This document shows positions 10,907 through 19,495 of a stretch of 55,109 nucleotides of DNA, piece after piece. The first letter of the stretch is position 1. Each line of letters starts with the position of its first letter. The stretch is taken from NCBI GenBank assembly GCA_029862125.1, contig JAOTXY010000016.1:1-55109 (forward strand), in the 5' to 3' direction. A program made the position numbers and the translations under genes. Under the pieces are notes generated by a model, which worked only from the letters and a program-made list of their open reading frames with translations, had not been told where the DNA came from and did no database searches. The DNA is from Gammaproteobacteria bacterium (GTDB lineage Bacteria > Pseudomonadota > Gammaproteobacteria > GCA-001735895).

Positions 10907-12823
10907 ATGAAAAAAGTACGAGATAAATCAGATAAAGAAGGCCTGACCCGGCGCGACGTGCTGGGTGGCTCGGTAAAACTGACAGCACTTGCTGGCGTGG
11001 GCGCGATGGCGGGACTCGCGGCCATGAAACCCGAAACTGCTAAAGCTGCGGTCGGAAGCAAGGCTGAAGTCGCACCAGGAGACCTGGATGAGTACTACGG
11101 TTTCTGGAGTAGCGGCCAGGCGGGTGAGTTACGTATTCTGGGCCTGCCGTCGATGCGTGAATTAATGCGGGTGCCGGTCTTCAACCGCTGCAGCGCATCG
11201 GGCTGGGGTTCGACTAACGAAAGCCGCAAGATCATGCGCGACGGCATGCTGCCCGAAACCAGGGAGTACCTGGATTCAGGTGGACGCGGCGGTGTCTGGA
11301 CCAACGGGGATCTGCATCACCCCCACATGTCATTTACCGAAGGCACTTATGACGGTCGTTACCTGTTCATGAACGACAAGGCTAATACCCGGGTAGCCCG
11401 GGTACGTTGCGATATCATGAAGTGCGACAAGATGATTGAAATTCCGAACGCTGCCGACATCCATGGCTTGCGGCCACAAAAGTATCCGCGCACCGGCTAT
11501 GTCTTCGCCAACGGTGAGCATCGCATTCCGATACCCAATGACGGCAGCGTCCTCGACGATCCGGAAAAATATCATGCGATCTTTACCGCGGTTGATGGTG
11601 ATGAAATGAAGGTGGCATGGCAGGTGATAGTCGATGGAAACCTCGACAACTGCGATGCCGATTACCAGGGACTTTATGCCTTCTCGACCTGTTACAACAG
11701 CGAGGAAGCCGTCAGCCTGGGCGGCATGATCGCCAGCGAACGTGACTGGGCGGTGGTGTTCGACCTTAAAGCGATCGAAGCCGGGGTCAAGGCCGGAGAC
11801 TTTAAGGAAATCAGTGGTGTGCCGGTGCTCGATGGACGAAAGGGATCGAAATACACCCGCTACATTCCAATCCCTAACAGTCCGCATGGTTGTAATACTG
11901 CGCCGGATGGCAAGCATGTCGTCATCAACGGCAAGTTGTCACCCACGGTAACGGTTATCGATGTCAGGAAATTACCGGACCTGTTCGCGGACAAGATCAA
12001 ACCCCGCGATACGGTGGTTGCCGAACCCGAACTGGGACTGGGCCCGCTACATACTGCATTCGACGGCAAGGGCAATGCTTACACCACGCTGTTTCTGGAT
12101 AGCCAGGCGGTGAAATGGAATATTCAAAAAGCCATCGATGCTTATAATGGCAAGAATGTCAATCCGATTCTCGACAAGCTCGATGTGCATTACCAGCCGG
12201 GACATAACCATACCAGCATGGGTGAAACCAAGGAGGCTGACGGCAAGTGGCTGGTTTCTCTCAACAAGTTCTCCAAGGACCGTTATATCAATGTTGGTCC
12301 CGTGAAACCGGAGAACGAGCAATTGATTGATATTACCGGTGACAAGCTGCAACTGGTGCACGACGGCCCGACCTATGCCGAGCCGCATGACTGCATCATC
12401 GTGCGCGCCGATATCGTAAACCCGGATTCAACCTGGACCAAGGGAGATTCTTTCTGGGCCGAATGCAGCGCGCAGGCAAAGAAAGACGGTATCGTGTTGG
12501 GCACTGATTCCAAGATAGTGCGGGATGGTAAAAAAGTTCGCGTCTACATGTGGTCGATCGCGCCCAGCTTCAGCATGGAGAAATTTTCCGTTAAACAGGG
12601 TGATGAAGTCACGCTCATCGTCAGTAACAACGATGCGATTGATGACCTGACCCACGGTATCACCATGGCCAATTATGGCCTGGCGATGGAAATAGGACCG
12701 CAGGCAACATCATCGATTACCTTTACCGCCGATCGTCCCGGTGTTCACTGGTTCTACTGCCAGTGGTTCTGTCACGCCCTGCATATGGAAATGCGCGGCC
12801 GGATGCTGGTCGAACCGGCCTAG
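10907..12823 (+). CDS. nosZ: Nitrous oxide reductase, Tat-exported (clade I)
   Basis: Reduces N2O to N2 in the periplasm. The N-terminus carries a Tat signal (TRRDVLGG near residues 14-21), which marks clade I (typical) NosZ. The seven CuZ histidine segments are all present: DLHHPH (H137, H138), DIHGLR, NSPHGC, GPLHTAF, PGHNHTS and AEPHDC. The cupredoxin C-terminus holds the CuA site in [12 protein letters not shown] (C618, W620, C622, H626, M629), and LTHGI supplies the other histidine. At 638 residues it is full length. It is preceded by nosR and followed 7 nt later by nosD, in the classical nosRZDFY order. Confidence 0.98.
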   Translation: MKKVRDKSDKEGLTRRDVLGGSVKLTALAGVGAMAGLAAMKPETAKAAVGSKAEVAPGDLDEYYGFWSSGQAGELRILGLPSMRELMRVPVFNRCSASGWGSTNESRKIMRDGMLPETREYLDSGGRGGVWTNGDLHHPHMSFTEGTYDGRYLFMNDKANTRVARVRCDIMKCDKMIEIPNAADIHGLRPQKYPRTGYVFANGEHRIPIPNDGSVLDDPEKYHAIFTAVDGDEMKVAWQVIVDGNLDNCDADYQGLYAFSTCYNSEEAVSLGGMIASERDWAVVFDLKAIEAGVKAGDFKEISGVPVLDGRKGSKYTRYIPIPNSPHGCNTAPDGKHVVINGKLSPTVTVIDVRKLPDLFADKIKPRDTVVAEPELGLGPLHTAFDGKGNAYTTLFLDSQAVKWNIQKAIDAYNGKNVNPILDKLDVHYQPGHNHTSMGETKEADGKWLVSLNKFSKDRYINVGPVKPENEQLIDITGDKLQLVHDGPTYAEPHDCIIVRADIVNPDSTWTKGDSFWAECSAQAKKDGIVLGTDSKIVRDGKKVRVYMWSIAPSFSMEKFSVKQGDEVTLIVSNNDAIDDLTHGITMANYGLAMEIGPQATSSITFTADRPGVHWFYCQWFCHALHMEMRGRMLVEPA

Positions 12824-12830
12824 GTCCTGC

Positions 12831-14177
12831 GTGATATCACGACGGCTCAAAACTTGTACGCCAGTCGCCCCGCGGGTAGTCCGCGGGTTGGCTGGCGCAC
12901 TGCTTTTTTGCCTGTTGTTACAAGCGTTTGCGGTATATGCAAAGGAATGGCAGGTGCAACCGGGTAAGGGAACCCTGCAAATCGCCATCGATACGGCCAG
13001 CGACGGCGATACCCTGCAACTGGCGGCGGGCACTTATACCGGGTCGATCGATGTCCACCGTAGCCTGACCTTGTCGGGCACCGATGATGGTACCAGCATC
13101 GTCGATGGTGAAGGTTCGTCGCATGTCATTCTTGTATCGGTGCCCGACGTGACGATTAGTGGATTAAACATTCGCCATTCGGGCGAGGTGGCAGAAGACG
13201 AAAACAGCGGGATTTTTATCACCGACAAAGGTGATCGCGCGCTTATTCACAATAATCACTTGCAGGATAACCTGATCGGCGTGTACTTAAAGGGTCCGGA
13301 CGCCGCGGTGGTGCGCAACAACGTGATTGTCGGCAGCCAGTTTCATCGCATGAATGATCGCGGTAACGGGGTTTACCTATGGAATACACCTGGTTCTGTT
13401 ATCAAGGACAACGTGATCCGCTATGGCCGCGACGGTATCTTCGTCAACGGCAGCCGCGATAATGTTTTCAGCGGCAACCATATGTCTGACTTACGTTTCG
13501 CGATACATTACATGTACGCTCACGATAGCGAGGTCAGCAACAACATTTCGATCAACAATCACGTCGGTTTTGCGATCATGTTTTCAGATCGCATCACCGC
13601 TAAGAACAACTACTCTTCGGGCGACACCGAGCGCGGCCTGTTTTTCAACGCCGCGAATTATTCGGTAATAGCGGGCAACCGGGTCGTCGGCGCCGAGAAA
13701 TGCGTGTTTATTTATAACGCCAACTTCAACCAGATCAGCGACAACTCGTTCGAAGAGTGTCAGATCGGTATTCATTTCACCGCCGGCTCCGAAAAGAATG
13801 AAATCCACGGCAATGCCTTTATCGATAACCGCACCCAGGTGAAATATGTCGGCACCCGTTACATCGAGTGGTCGAAAGACGGCCGCGGCAACTACTGGAG
13901 CGACAATGCCGCGTTCGATATCGATAGCGACGGCATCGCCGACCAGATATACAAGCCCAACGACCTGGTGGATCAGATTGTCTGGCGTCACCCGCTCGCC
14001 AAATTACTGTTGAACAGTCCTTCCATGCAGTTACTGAAATGGGTGCAATCGGAATTTCCCACGCTGCATCCGGGCGGAGTCACCGACAGCAAACCGCTGA
14101 TGTCGCCAGCGGCGCCCCGGCAAAGGTCGAACGACGATACGCTCGATCTCGCCAGGCTTGCAGAACCGGGTTATTAA
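12831..14177 (+). CDS. nosD: NosD: periplasmic beta-helix protein for NosZ copper-site maturation
   Basis: GTG at 12831 is chosen: it lies 7 nt after the nosZ stop and starts a normal signal peptide (hydrophobic LAGALLFCLLLQAFAVYA). The longer frame would overlap nosZ by about 80 nt and bury the signal. The 448-residue product has right-handed parallel beta-helix repeats across about 60-330, with recurring motifs such as SGLNIRHSG, VRNNVI and IKDNVIRYGRDGIF. Family knowledge: NosD works with the NosFY ABC transporter in assembling the CuZ site. It is followed 4 nt later by nosF. Confidence 0.93.
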   Translation: MISRRLKTCTPVAPRVVRGLAGALLFCLLLQAFAVYAKEWQVQPGKGTLQIAIDTASDGDTLQLAAGTYTGSIDVHRSLTLSGTDDGTSIVDGEGSSHVILVSVPDVTISGLNIRHSGEVAEDENSGIFITDKGDRALIHNNHLQDNLIGVYLKGPDAAVVRNNVIVGSQFHRMNDRGNGVYLWNTPGSVIKDNVIRYGRDGIFVNGSRDNVFSGNHMSDLRFAIHYMYAHDSEVSNNISINNHVGFAIMFSDRITAKNNYSSGDTERGLFFNAANYSVIAGNRVVGAEKCVFIYNANFNQISDNSFEECQIGIHFTAGSEKNEIHGNAFIDNRTQVKYVGTRYIEWSKDGRGNYWSDNAAFDIDSDGIADQIYKPNDLVDQIVWRHPLAKLLLNSPSMQLLKWVQSEFPTLHPGGVTDSKPLMSPAAPRQRSNDDTLDLARLAEPGY

Positions 14178-14181
14178 AGCG

Positions 14182-15114
14182 ATGACGCAGCTAACGAATC
14201 AACCGGTTGTGTCACTGGATGCCGTCAGCAAGTCCTACGGCAGAGAAACCGTGGTGTCCGACGTGAGCTTTAACATCCAGTCAGGCGAGTGCGTTGTGCT
14301 GGTCGGACATAATGGCGCCGGTAAAACCACGTTAATGAAGCTGATGCTGGGACTTACCCGACCCACTTCCGGCAGTGTCGAGGTACTCGGTGGAAATCCG
14401 GCCTTCGGCAAAGCGGTGGCACAGCACAAGAACCTGGGATATCTACCCGAAAGCGTGGCACTTTACGAGGCCATGAGCGGGCGCGAAGTACTGGCATTTT
14501 TTGCCCGGCTGAAAGGGGTATCCGTTGTCGATTATGAGCAACTGCTGGAGACCGTCGGGCTTGCCGATGCAGCCAAACGGCGTGTCGGCACCTATTCGAA
14601 AGGCATGCGCCAACGGCTGGGCCTGGCGCAGGCGATGTTGGGAAATCCGCGGCTACTGTTCCTCGATGAGCCCACCACCGGCCTCGACCCCGGTTTGCGC
14701 CACCAGTTTTACGAATTAATCGAAGGCTTGCATGAAGCCGGTGCAACTTCGCTTATTTCGTCGCATGCGCTCAGCGAAGTAGAGGCCAGGGCGAATCGAT
14801 TCATTATCATGAAATCCGGTGTCGTGATTGCAAGCGGTACGCTCGACGAGCTTTATCTGCAAGCGGCGCTGCCGGTACGTTTAAAGATAGCGGTTGCGCC
14901 AGGTCTTGCCGGCAGTGTCGCCGAACGCCTCGGTTCCGAAATCAATATCAGCGCTATCAGCGATACAACGCTTAGTGTTTCATGTTTCAACGGCGATAAA
15001 ATGTCATTGGTTCGTCGTATCGGCGAGCTCGGCGACCTGGTTGATGACTTACAGATCAAACCACCCAAACTCGACGAGGTTTACAGCCACTTCATGAATC
15101 GGGAACTGTCATGA
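14182..15114 (+). CDS. nosF: NosF: ABC transporter ATPase
   Basis: Cytoplasmic ATPase of the NosDFY system. ATG at 14182 is chosen over an upstream TTG that lies inside nosD. The 310 residues have Walker A GHNGAGKTTL, signature YSKGMRQRLGLAQ, Walker B LLFLDEPTTGLDP and a switch histidine in SSHALSE. A C-terminal extension of about 90 residues is common in NosF-type ATPases. The stop overlaps the nosY start (ATGA), indicating translational coupling. The partner permease is NosY. Confidence 0.95.
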   Translation: MTQLTNQPVVSLDAVSKSYGRETVVSDVSFNIQSGECVVLVGHNGAGKTTLMKLMLGLTRPTSGSVEVLGGNPAFGKAVAQHKNLGYLPESVALYEAMSGREVLAFFARLKGVSVVDYEQLLETVGLADAAKRRVGTYSKGMRQRLGLAQAMLGNPRLLFLDEPTTGLDPGLRHQFYELIEGLHEAGATSLISSHALSEVEARANRFIIMKSGVVIASGTLDELYLQAALPVRLKIAVAPGLAGSVAERLGSEINISAISDTTLSVSCFNGDKMSLVRRIGELGDLVDDLQIKPPKLDEVYSHFMNRELS

Positions 15115-15938
15115 AGATGCTCTGGACACTGGCATTAAAGGAGTTGCGTGACGGTTTTCGCAACCGCTGGGTTGCCGCGGCCATCATTGTGCTGGGCATA
15201 CTGGCACTGGTGCTGTCAGTACTGGGTTCGGCGCCAACCGGCTCGGTACGGGTCAGCGAGCTCGATATCAGCGTTATCAGCCTCGCCAGTTTGAGCGTTT
15301 ACCTGATTCCGCTGATTGCGCTGATGTTGTCGTACGATGCCCTGGTCGGAGAGTTCGAGCGCGGCACCATGATGCTACTGCTGGCTTACCCGGTGACGCG
15401 TTGGCAGATCATCATGGGCAAGTTTCTGGGGCACGTAATGATATTGTCGATTGCTATTGTGGTGGGTTATGGAGGCACCATCGTCGCCCTGACCCTGGTC
15501 AGCGGTAGCGGCACAGAAGGTTGGCAGGCGTATGCCACGATGATGGCCAGTTCACTGGTGCTGGGGGCGGTGTTTGTCGCGATGGGATACCTGGTCAGCG
15601 TAACTGTCAGGGAAAGAGCAACCGCAGCCGGTGCAGCCATAGGACTGTGGCTGGTATTTGTCGTATTGTACGATTTACTGCTGTTTGGCGTATTGACGAT
15701 GGATGAGGAGCAACAGATAGGTCAGCAACTGTTTTCGATGTTGATGCTGGCTAATCCGACCGATAGTTACCGCGTCCTCAACCTGAGCCTGTTCGAAGGG
15801 ATCAGCGAAGCCGCGGGTATAGCCGGTGTCGCCAGTGAAGCAGGCCTGAGCGGCACCTTGTTGATCAGCTCCATGCTGGCCTGGATAATCCTGCCATTAG
15901 TAACCACCTTGTTGGTTTTCCAGCGCCGTGAACTTTAG
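15111..15938 (+). CDS. nosY: NosY: ABC-2 type permease
   Basis: Integral membrane partner of NosF. The 275 residues begin with an amphipathic coupling segment (LALKELRDGFRNRW) typical of ABC-2 permeases. About six membrane helices follow, including VAAAIIVLGILALVLSV and LIPLIALMLSY. A conserved GEFERGTMMLLLAYPVTRW segment lies after the second helix. The start overlaps the nosF stop by 4 nt. This is the last recognisable nos gene; no nosL lipoprotein gene follows. Downstream, an imperfect hairpin (TAACCT...AGGTTA, 15955-15975) has no T tract, so termination is uncertain. Confidence 0.94.
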   Translation: MKMLWTLALKELRDGFRNRWVAAAIIVLGILALVLSVLGSAPTGSVRVSELDISVISLASLSVYLIPLIALMLSYDALVGEFERGTMMLLLAYPVTRWQIIMGKFLGHVMILSIAIVVGYGGTIVALTLVSGSGTEGWQAYATMMASSLVLGAVFVAMGYLVSVTVRERATAAGAAIGLWLVFVVLYDLLLFGVLTMDEEQQIGQQLFSMLMLANPTDSYRVLNLSLFEGISEAAGIAGVASEAGLSGTLLISSMLAWIILPLVTTLLVFQRREL

Positions 15939-16095
15939 CAATTATGGTGACAGTTAACCTCAAATTCCAAGGTTAGATCCCGCGTGTCGGCATTCAACTA
16001 ACAATAAACATATCCTGGTACGTATCCGCGATAAGTTTACTGCCAGGTTAATTTAAAATGTGAACTATTCGCCAGGTCTGCCGGTCATCATAAGA

Positions 16096-16689
16096 ATGAA
16101 CAATAGTAAATCTACCGACATGATTACTCGGCGCAGTGTATTAAAATCAGGAGCGATTGCTTTTGGCTCAATGGTGTTACCCAGCTCAAATTTCGTTATG
16201 GCTGCAACTTCAAATTATGGAATTACGGGACAAATTGCACCCGAACTGCAGATCGACTACTGGATTGATGAAAATGGCGGTCCGGCAACTTTCACATTAG
16301 CCGAGCATGAAGGTAAATGGGTGTTCCTGAAATGCTTTCAAAGCTGGTGTCCCGGGTGCCATTCACATGGATTTCCGGCACTCAAACAAATATCCGATGC
16401 ACTAGCGGGGAACCCTGAAATTGCTTTCGCCGGAATACAAACGGTGTTTGAAGGGCGCTATACCAATACAATCGATAAGGTTCGCGAAATTCAGCTGCAG
16501 TATGATCTCCGCATGCCGATGGGTCATGACCCAGGCCCGGAAAGTGGCAATCCAAAGACCATGGTGGACTATCGTACGGGAGGTACACCATGGATGATCC
16601 TGATTAACCCTGATCGCGAAGTAATCTTCAATGATTTTGGTATCAATGTGGAAAAGGCAATCGCCTTCCTCGTTAGTCAGACATCGTGA
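16096..16689 (+). CDS. Tat-exported thioredoxin-fold (TlpA/redoxin-like) protein
   Basis: The 197 residues start with a twin-arginine signal (ITRRSVLKSGAIAFG). A thioredoxin-like domain with the active-site motif WCPGC follows (FQSWCPGCHSHGFP), then GGTPWMILINPD with the cis-proline region. ATG 16096 is preferred; GTG 16060 adds only 12 unconserved residues. It lies 157 nt after nosY on the same strand, where nosL is often found. Periplasmic thiol-redox proteins can support copper-site or cytochrome assembly, but a link to NosZ is inferred only from position. The second cysteine and the cis-proline suggest catalytic rather than structural use. Confidence 0.8.
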   Translation: MNNSKSTDMITRRSVLKSGAIAFGSMVLPSSNFVMAATSNYGITGQIAPELQIDYWIDENGGPATFTLAEHEGKWVFLKCFQSWCPGCHSHGFPALKQISDALAGNPEIAFAGIQTVFEGRYTNTIDKVREIQLQYDLRMPMGHDPGPESGNPKTMVDYRTGGTPWMILINPDREVIFNDFGINVEKAIAFLVSQTS

Positions 16690-16730
16690 CCAGGAAATTT
16701 CCTAAAGGCGACAAGCGTCCGTTGCTGAAG

Positions 16731-16757
16731 GTCACGAGTTCGACTCTCGTACCCCAC
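16731..16757 (+). pseudogene. tRNA 3'-end remnant (T-arm plus acceptor strand)
   Basis: GTC is followed by a perfect T-arm: stem ACGAG, loop TTCGACT, stem CTCGT (16734-16750). ACCCCAC comes next, a 3' acceptor strand lacking CCA, and then a T run. Upstream sequence does not fold into an anticodon arm, D-arm or matching GTGGGGT 5' strand, so this is not a functional tRNA. It may be a decayed tRNA or the duplicated tRNA end left by integration of a mobile element. Confidence 0.45.
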
Positions 16758-16826
16758 TTTTTTCATAATGGATTTGTGACATATGTCGCTGTTAGCTGTC
16801 AGCGCTTGCTATAACCTGTCCCGACC

Positions 16827-17036
16827 ATGTTTGCTTCAATCTTTCAAACTGATTTAGTTTCGGTCGTCCCCATCCAGGTCGCCATCTGGTTATTCGGCAC
16901 AGCGCTCATCTATTTCCTGTTCCGGTACTCCCAGGTTGTTACTGCAGGAACCGAACCTAATCCAATGGTTTTGTTCCTGGCTTCCATCTCGGGAGAGCCA
17001 TACGACACCCTGCCCGGTTCAGATTTTTCTTTCTAG
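16827..17036 (+). CDS. Doubtful small membrane protein
   Basis: A 69-codon frame with one clear hydrophobic helix (VAIWLFGTALIYFLF, residues about 18-32) and a polar tail. There is no recognisable ribosome site ahead of the ATG and no family I recognise. It lies in the gene-poor stretch and may be a chance frame or the remains of a longer membrane protein. Confidence 0.25.
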   Translation: MFASIFQTDLVSVVPIQVAIWLFGTALIYFLFRYSQVVTAGTEPNPMVLFLASISGEPYDTLPGSDFSF

Positions 17037-17299
17037 CAAAACCCGTAGTGGCCGGCGAACCGTTTTTAGTTGCAGCAGGTTTATATCCTGCACATCCTTG
17101 AGTGACCTGGCGATTATCGACCCATAGCGTTAACACTATTCCTGTTCGACTCCAATGTTTGCATCCACCACGTAACTGGCAAGGCTTCGCTCTGCCAAAA
17201 TGAATTTGGCCTGTTTTGAATCGAACGGAATTGATGATCGTCAAGCAAAATTTCTTTTACGGTTACAAGATAGTCATGTACTGGTAAAATTGAAATTGT

Positions 17300-18364
17300 A
17301 TGCGAGATTCTATCCGAGTCCTGATTTTAGGTACCGGGCAAATGGGATCAGGAATAGCCCGCATGGTGCTTGCCAAGCCCGGCCTGGAGCTGGTTGGTGC
17401 CTTTGGCGAAAGGGCTCATCGAGCTGGTATGGATCTTGGCGAGGTTATTGGGCTCGATCGGGCGATTGGAATACCGATAAACGCTGACCTTGACAAGGTC
17501 ATCGAGGAAACACGGCCCGAGATAGCCATCCAGGCGACCTGCTCGCGTGCCACCGATGCCGCCGGCGAAATATCCATCCTGGTACAACACGGCATTAACG
17601 TCATCTCCATTGCCGATGAGATGGTGTATCCCCAGCATAAATTTCCAGCGCTTGCTGATTCGTTGCACTGGGAGGCTGTCAGCCACGGGGTATCGATACT
17701 CGGTACCGGCGCGAATCCCGGTTTTGTACTCGATTTACTGGTCATTACCTTGACCGGGGTGTGCGCCGATATCCATACAATCACGGCCAGGCGCGTGAAT
17801 GATCTCTCTCCTTACGGTCCATCGGTGCTGACGAGCCAGGGTGTGGGCCTGACGCCGGACGCGTTTAACTCGGGTTTGCAAAATGGCACCATCATCGGAC
17901 ATGTCGGCTTTGTCGAATCGATGCACATGATTGCCAGGGCCGTCGGTTGGGAGATTGAGCGCATCGAAGAATCGCGTGAGCCGATCGTCTCGCAGGTAAG
18001 ACGCGCCACGTCCTCCGTCACCGTCGAGCCAGGCCAGGTGGCTGGTTGTCACCACAAGGCAATAGCATACGTGGGTGGCATACCGGTGATTACACTTGAT
18101 CACCCACAACAGGTTGAGCCGCAACTTGAAGGTATTCAGACCGGTGACAGTATCGAAATACTAGGTTCGCCACACTTAAATCTTGCCGGCAACCCTGAAA
18201 TTCCGGGTGGACAGGCAACCATGGCGCTCGCGGTAAACACTATCCCGCGGGTGCTAAGTGCGGCGCCTGGTTTGCACACAATGGTCGACCTGCCGGTATC
18301 CGCTGCAATGCTGGCCGATGCCCGCAGTTTCTTACCCGAGGGAATAAAAAAGGAGTCAGGCTAG
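17300..18364 (+). CDS. 2,4-diaminopentanoate dehydrogenase-like NAD(P)-binding oxidoreductase
   Basis: The 354 residues begin with a Rossmann motif (VLILGTGQMGSGIAR). They continue as a DapB-N-like nucleotide domain with IQATCSRATDAAGEI and GINVISIADEM. A catalytic domain follows with GTGANPGFVLDLL, the signature region of the 2,4-diaminopentanoate dehydrogenase family of ornithine breakdown. Substrate is not certain, because the family also covers uncharacterised dihydrodipicolinate-reductase-like enzymes. It stands alone; no partner genes for ornithine fermentation are nearby. An inverted repeat (CGCCGG...CCGGCG, 18412-18434) lies just downstream. Confidence 0.75.
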   Translation: MRDSIRVLILGTGQMGSGIARMVLAKPGLELVGAFGERAHRAGMDLGEVIGLDRAIGIPINADLDKVIEETRPEIAIQATCSRATDAAGEISILVQHGINVISIADEMVYPQHKFPALADSLHWEAVSHGVSILGTGANPGFVLDLLVITLTGVCADIHTITARRVNDLSPYGPSVLTSQGVGLTPDAFNSGLQNGTIIGHVGFVESMHMIARAVGWEIERIEESREPIVSQVRRATSSVTVEPGQVAGCHHKAIAYVGGIPVITLDHPQQVEPQLEGIQTGDSIEILGSPHLNLAGNPEIPGGQATMALAVNTIPRVLSAAPGLHTMVDLPVSAAMLADARSFLPEGIKKESG

Positions 18365-18568
18365 ATTGATTTTGTTATTTATTTGTGCGTACGTTTCAGG
18401 CCGAAGTGCCTCGCCGGTAAGCGTGTTGCCGGCGTGGGCTACGGAGAAAGTTATCGACTGGAATTCACCCGCCATATTCTCGCGATGGCCAATCATAGGA
18501 CCGCAGAAAACCGGTGAAATAACGCAAACATATTCCCTGTTTTATGCTTTTAATTAATTATCCGGTTA

Positions 18569-18582
18569 TTGCCGGGGATCAA
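18569..18582 (+). promoter_or_regulatory. Possible Crp-Fnr-type box before the cNMP-domain gene
   Basis: TTGCCGGGGATCAA keeps the TTG of the left half and a full ATCAA right half with the correct 4 nt spacer. Its centre is about 70 nt before the chosen start, suitable for class II activation. The left half is degenerate, so confidence is low. Confidence 0.35.
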
Positions 18583-18644
18583 TAAAAACTAATGAAATAA
18601 GACTTAAATTGCTCATCCTGATTTAAAACATGGAGCCAAGACAA

Positions 18645-19118
18645 ATGAGTAAGCAAGAAATTGAGGATTACTTGTCCACCCATGCATTCTTTTCCGAAAT
18701 GGATAAAAGCTTTGTGGAGTTCCTGTCAGACACGGCAACCGAGCTGCAGATTAACAGGGGTGACGTCTTGTTTCAGCATGGAAAGCCTGCGGATAAATTC
18801 TATTTATTGCGCAAAGGGCAGGTATCTGTGCAAGTACCGGCATTGATGGGGCCGACGCTTGATATACAGACCCTTGTCGAGGACCAAATACTCGGCTGGT
18901 CCTGGCTGATACCACCATACCGTTGGAGTTTCCAGGCGCGCGCGTTAGAAGATTCCGATTTACTCGAGTTCGATGGCAGCGCCATATTGGCGCGTTGCGA
19001 GGAAGACTCGAGATTCGGCTACGAATTATTCAAGCGTTTCGCGGCGCTAATGTCCGAGCGCCTCGATGCTGCCCGTCAGAAGATGATGGATGAGTGGAAT
19101 CCACCAGGATTCGCTTAA
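18645..19118 (+). CDS. Single-domain cyclic-nucleotide-binding (CAP_ED) protein
   Basis: The 157 residues form one double-stranded beta-helix effector domain of the Crp-Fnr type (RGDVLFQHGKPADKFYLLRKGQVSV) and a C-terminal helix (AALMSERLDAARQKMMDEW). No DNA-binding helix-turn-helix follows. ATG 18645 is chosen because GGAG (18632-18635) sits 9 nt upstream; an ATG at 18630 overlaps that site. It may bind a nucleotide, heme or another ligand and act through a partner protein. Its location between the nos and nirE-J clusters suggests a sensing role in respiration, which is inference. Confidence 0.75.
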   Translation: MSKQEIEDYLSTHAFFSEMDKSFVEFLSDTATELQINRGDVLFQHGKPADKFYLLRKGQVSVQVPALMGPTLDIQTLVEDQILGWSWLIPPYRWSFQARALEDSDLLEFDGSAILARCEEDSRFGYELFKRFAALMSERLDAARQKMMDEWNPPGFA

Positions 19119-19176
19119 GCATCGAATTCGTCGCCGTAAGACGTGAAGACCGCTAATCCATCAAGGAGGTGTAAAA

Positions 19177-19212
19177 GTGACCGCTCCGATACGGTCAGTC
19201 GGCTGCCTGTAA
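19177..19212 (+). other. 11-codon ORF behind a strong ribosome site
   Basis: AAGGAGGT (19163-19170) is followed 6 nt later by GTG and eleven codons (MTAPIRSVGCL) to TAA. An inverted repeat TGACCG...CGGTCA (19178-19197) lies over the first codons. It could be a leader peptide, the start of a lost gene, or chance. Confidence 0.25.
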
Positions 19213-19434
19213 CTGCCGTGATTTTTCCAGCTGTGCGCTGACAACCCTTAATCGTGTTTCGAGTTTTTGACGTTTTCCGGGATCATCGGTTGCGGCAAGT
19301 TTCGCCTCGTAGCGAGATTTTTTATCGCTTAGCAATTGCTGTAGCTTACCCAGTTTCTTGGGTTTGATCCGTTTACCCTTCTCATGTTTACCGACAAGTT
19401 TTTCAGCCTTTTCAACCAGCTCAGAGAATTTCAT
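19195..19434 (-). CDS. Small basic coiled-coil-type hypothetical protein
   Basis: A 79-residue, lysine-rich protein (KHEKGKRIKPKKLGKLQQLL) that should be largely helical. It has no signal peptide or cysteines. A good GAGGGG ribosome site precedes the ATG. It lies 61 nt downstream of the Na/Pi cotransporter gene on the same strand and is probably co-transcribed. I do not recognise a characterised family. Confidence 0.65.
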   Translation of the reverse strand: MKFSELVEKAEKLVGKHEKGKRIKPKKLGKLQQLLSDKKSRYEAKLAATDDPGKRQKLETRLRVVSAQLEKSRQLQAAD

Positions 19435-19495
19435 TCGTACCCCTCGTTAATTTAGGATTGCGCCGCGAAATATATCGGCCGTTTCTCAACCGCGC

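Larger units (their letters stand above)
16692..17299. other. 610 bp stretch without a convincing gene
   Basis: Between the thioredoxin-like gene and the diaminopentanoate-dehydrogenase-like gene. It holds a 12 nt perfect palindrome (AGGAAATTTCCT, 16692-16703), a tRNA 3'-end remnant (16731-16757), a weak GTGAC-ATAT-GTCGC palindrome (16776-16789), a doubtful small ORF (16827-17036) and a hairpin GCAGG-TTTATAT-CCTGC (17075-17091). It looks like a decayed region in otherwise gene-dense DNA. Confidence 0.6.

Noticed and set aside
16680-16757. Complete tRNA gene
   Set aside because: No D-arm, anticodon arm or matching 5' acceptor strand can be found; only the 3' part is tRNA-like.
18366-18557. 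63-codon plus-strand ORF
   Set aside because: Begins with TTG next to a stop, has no ribosome site, and overlaps an inverted repeat; no family resemblance.
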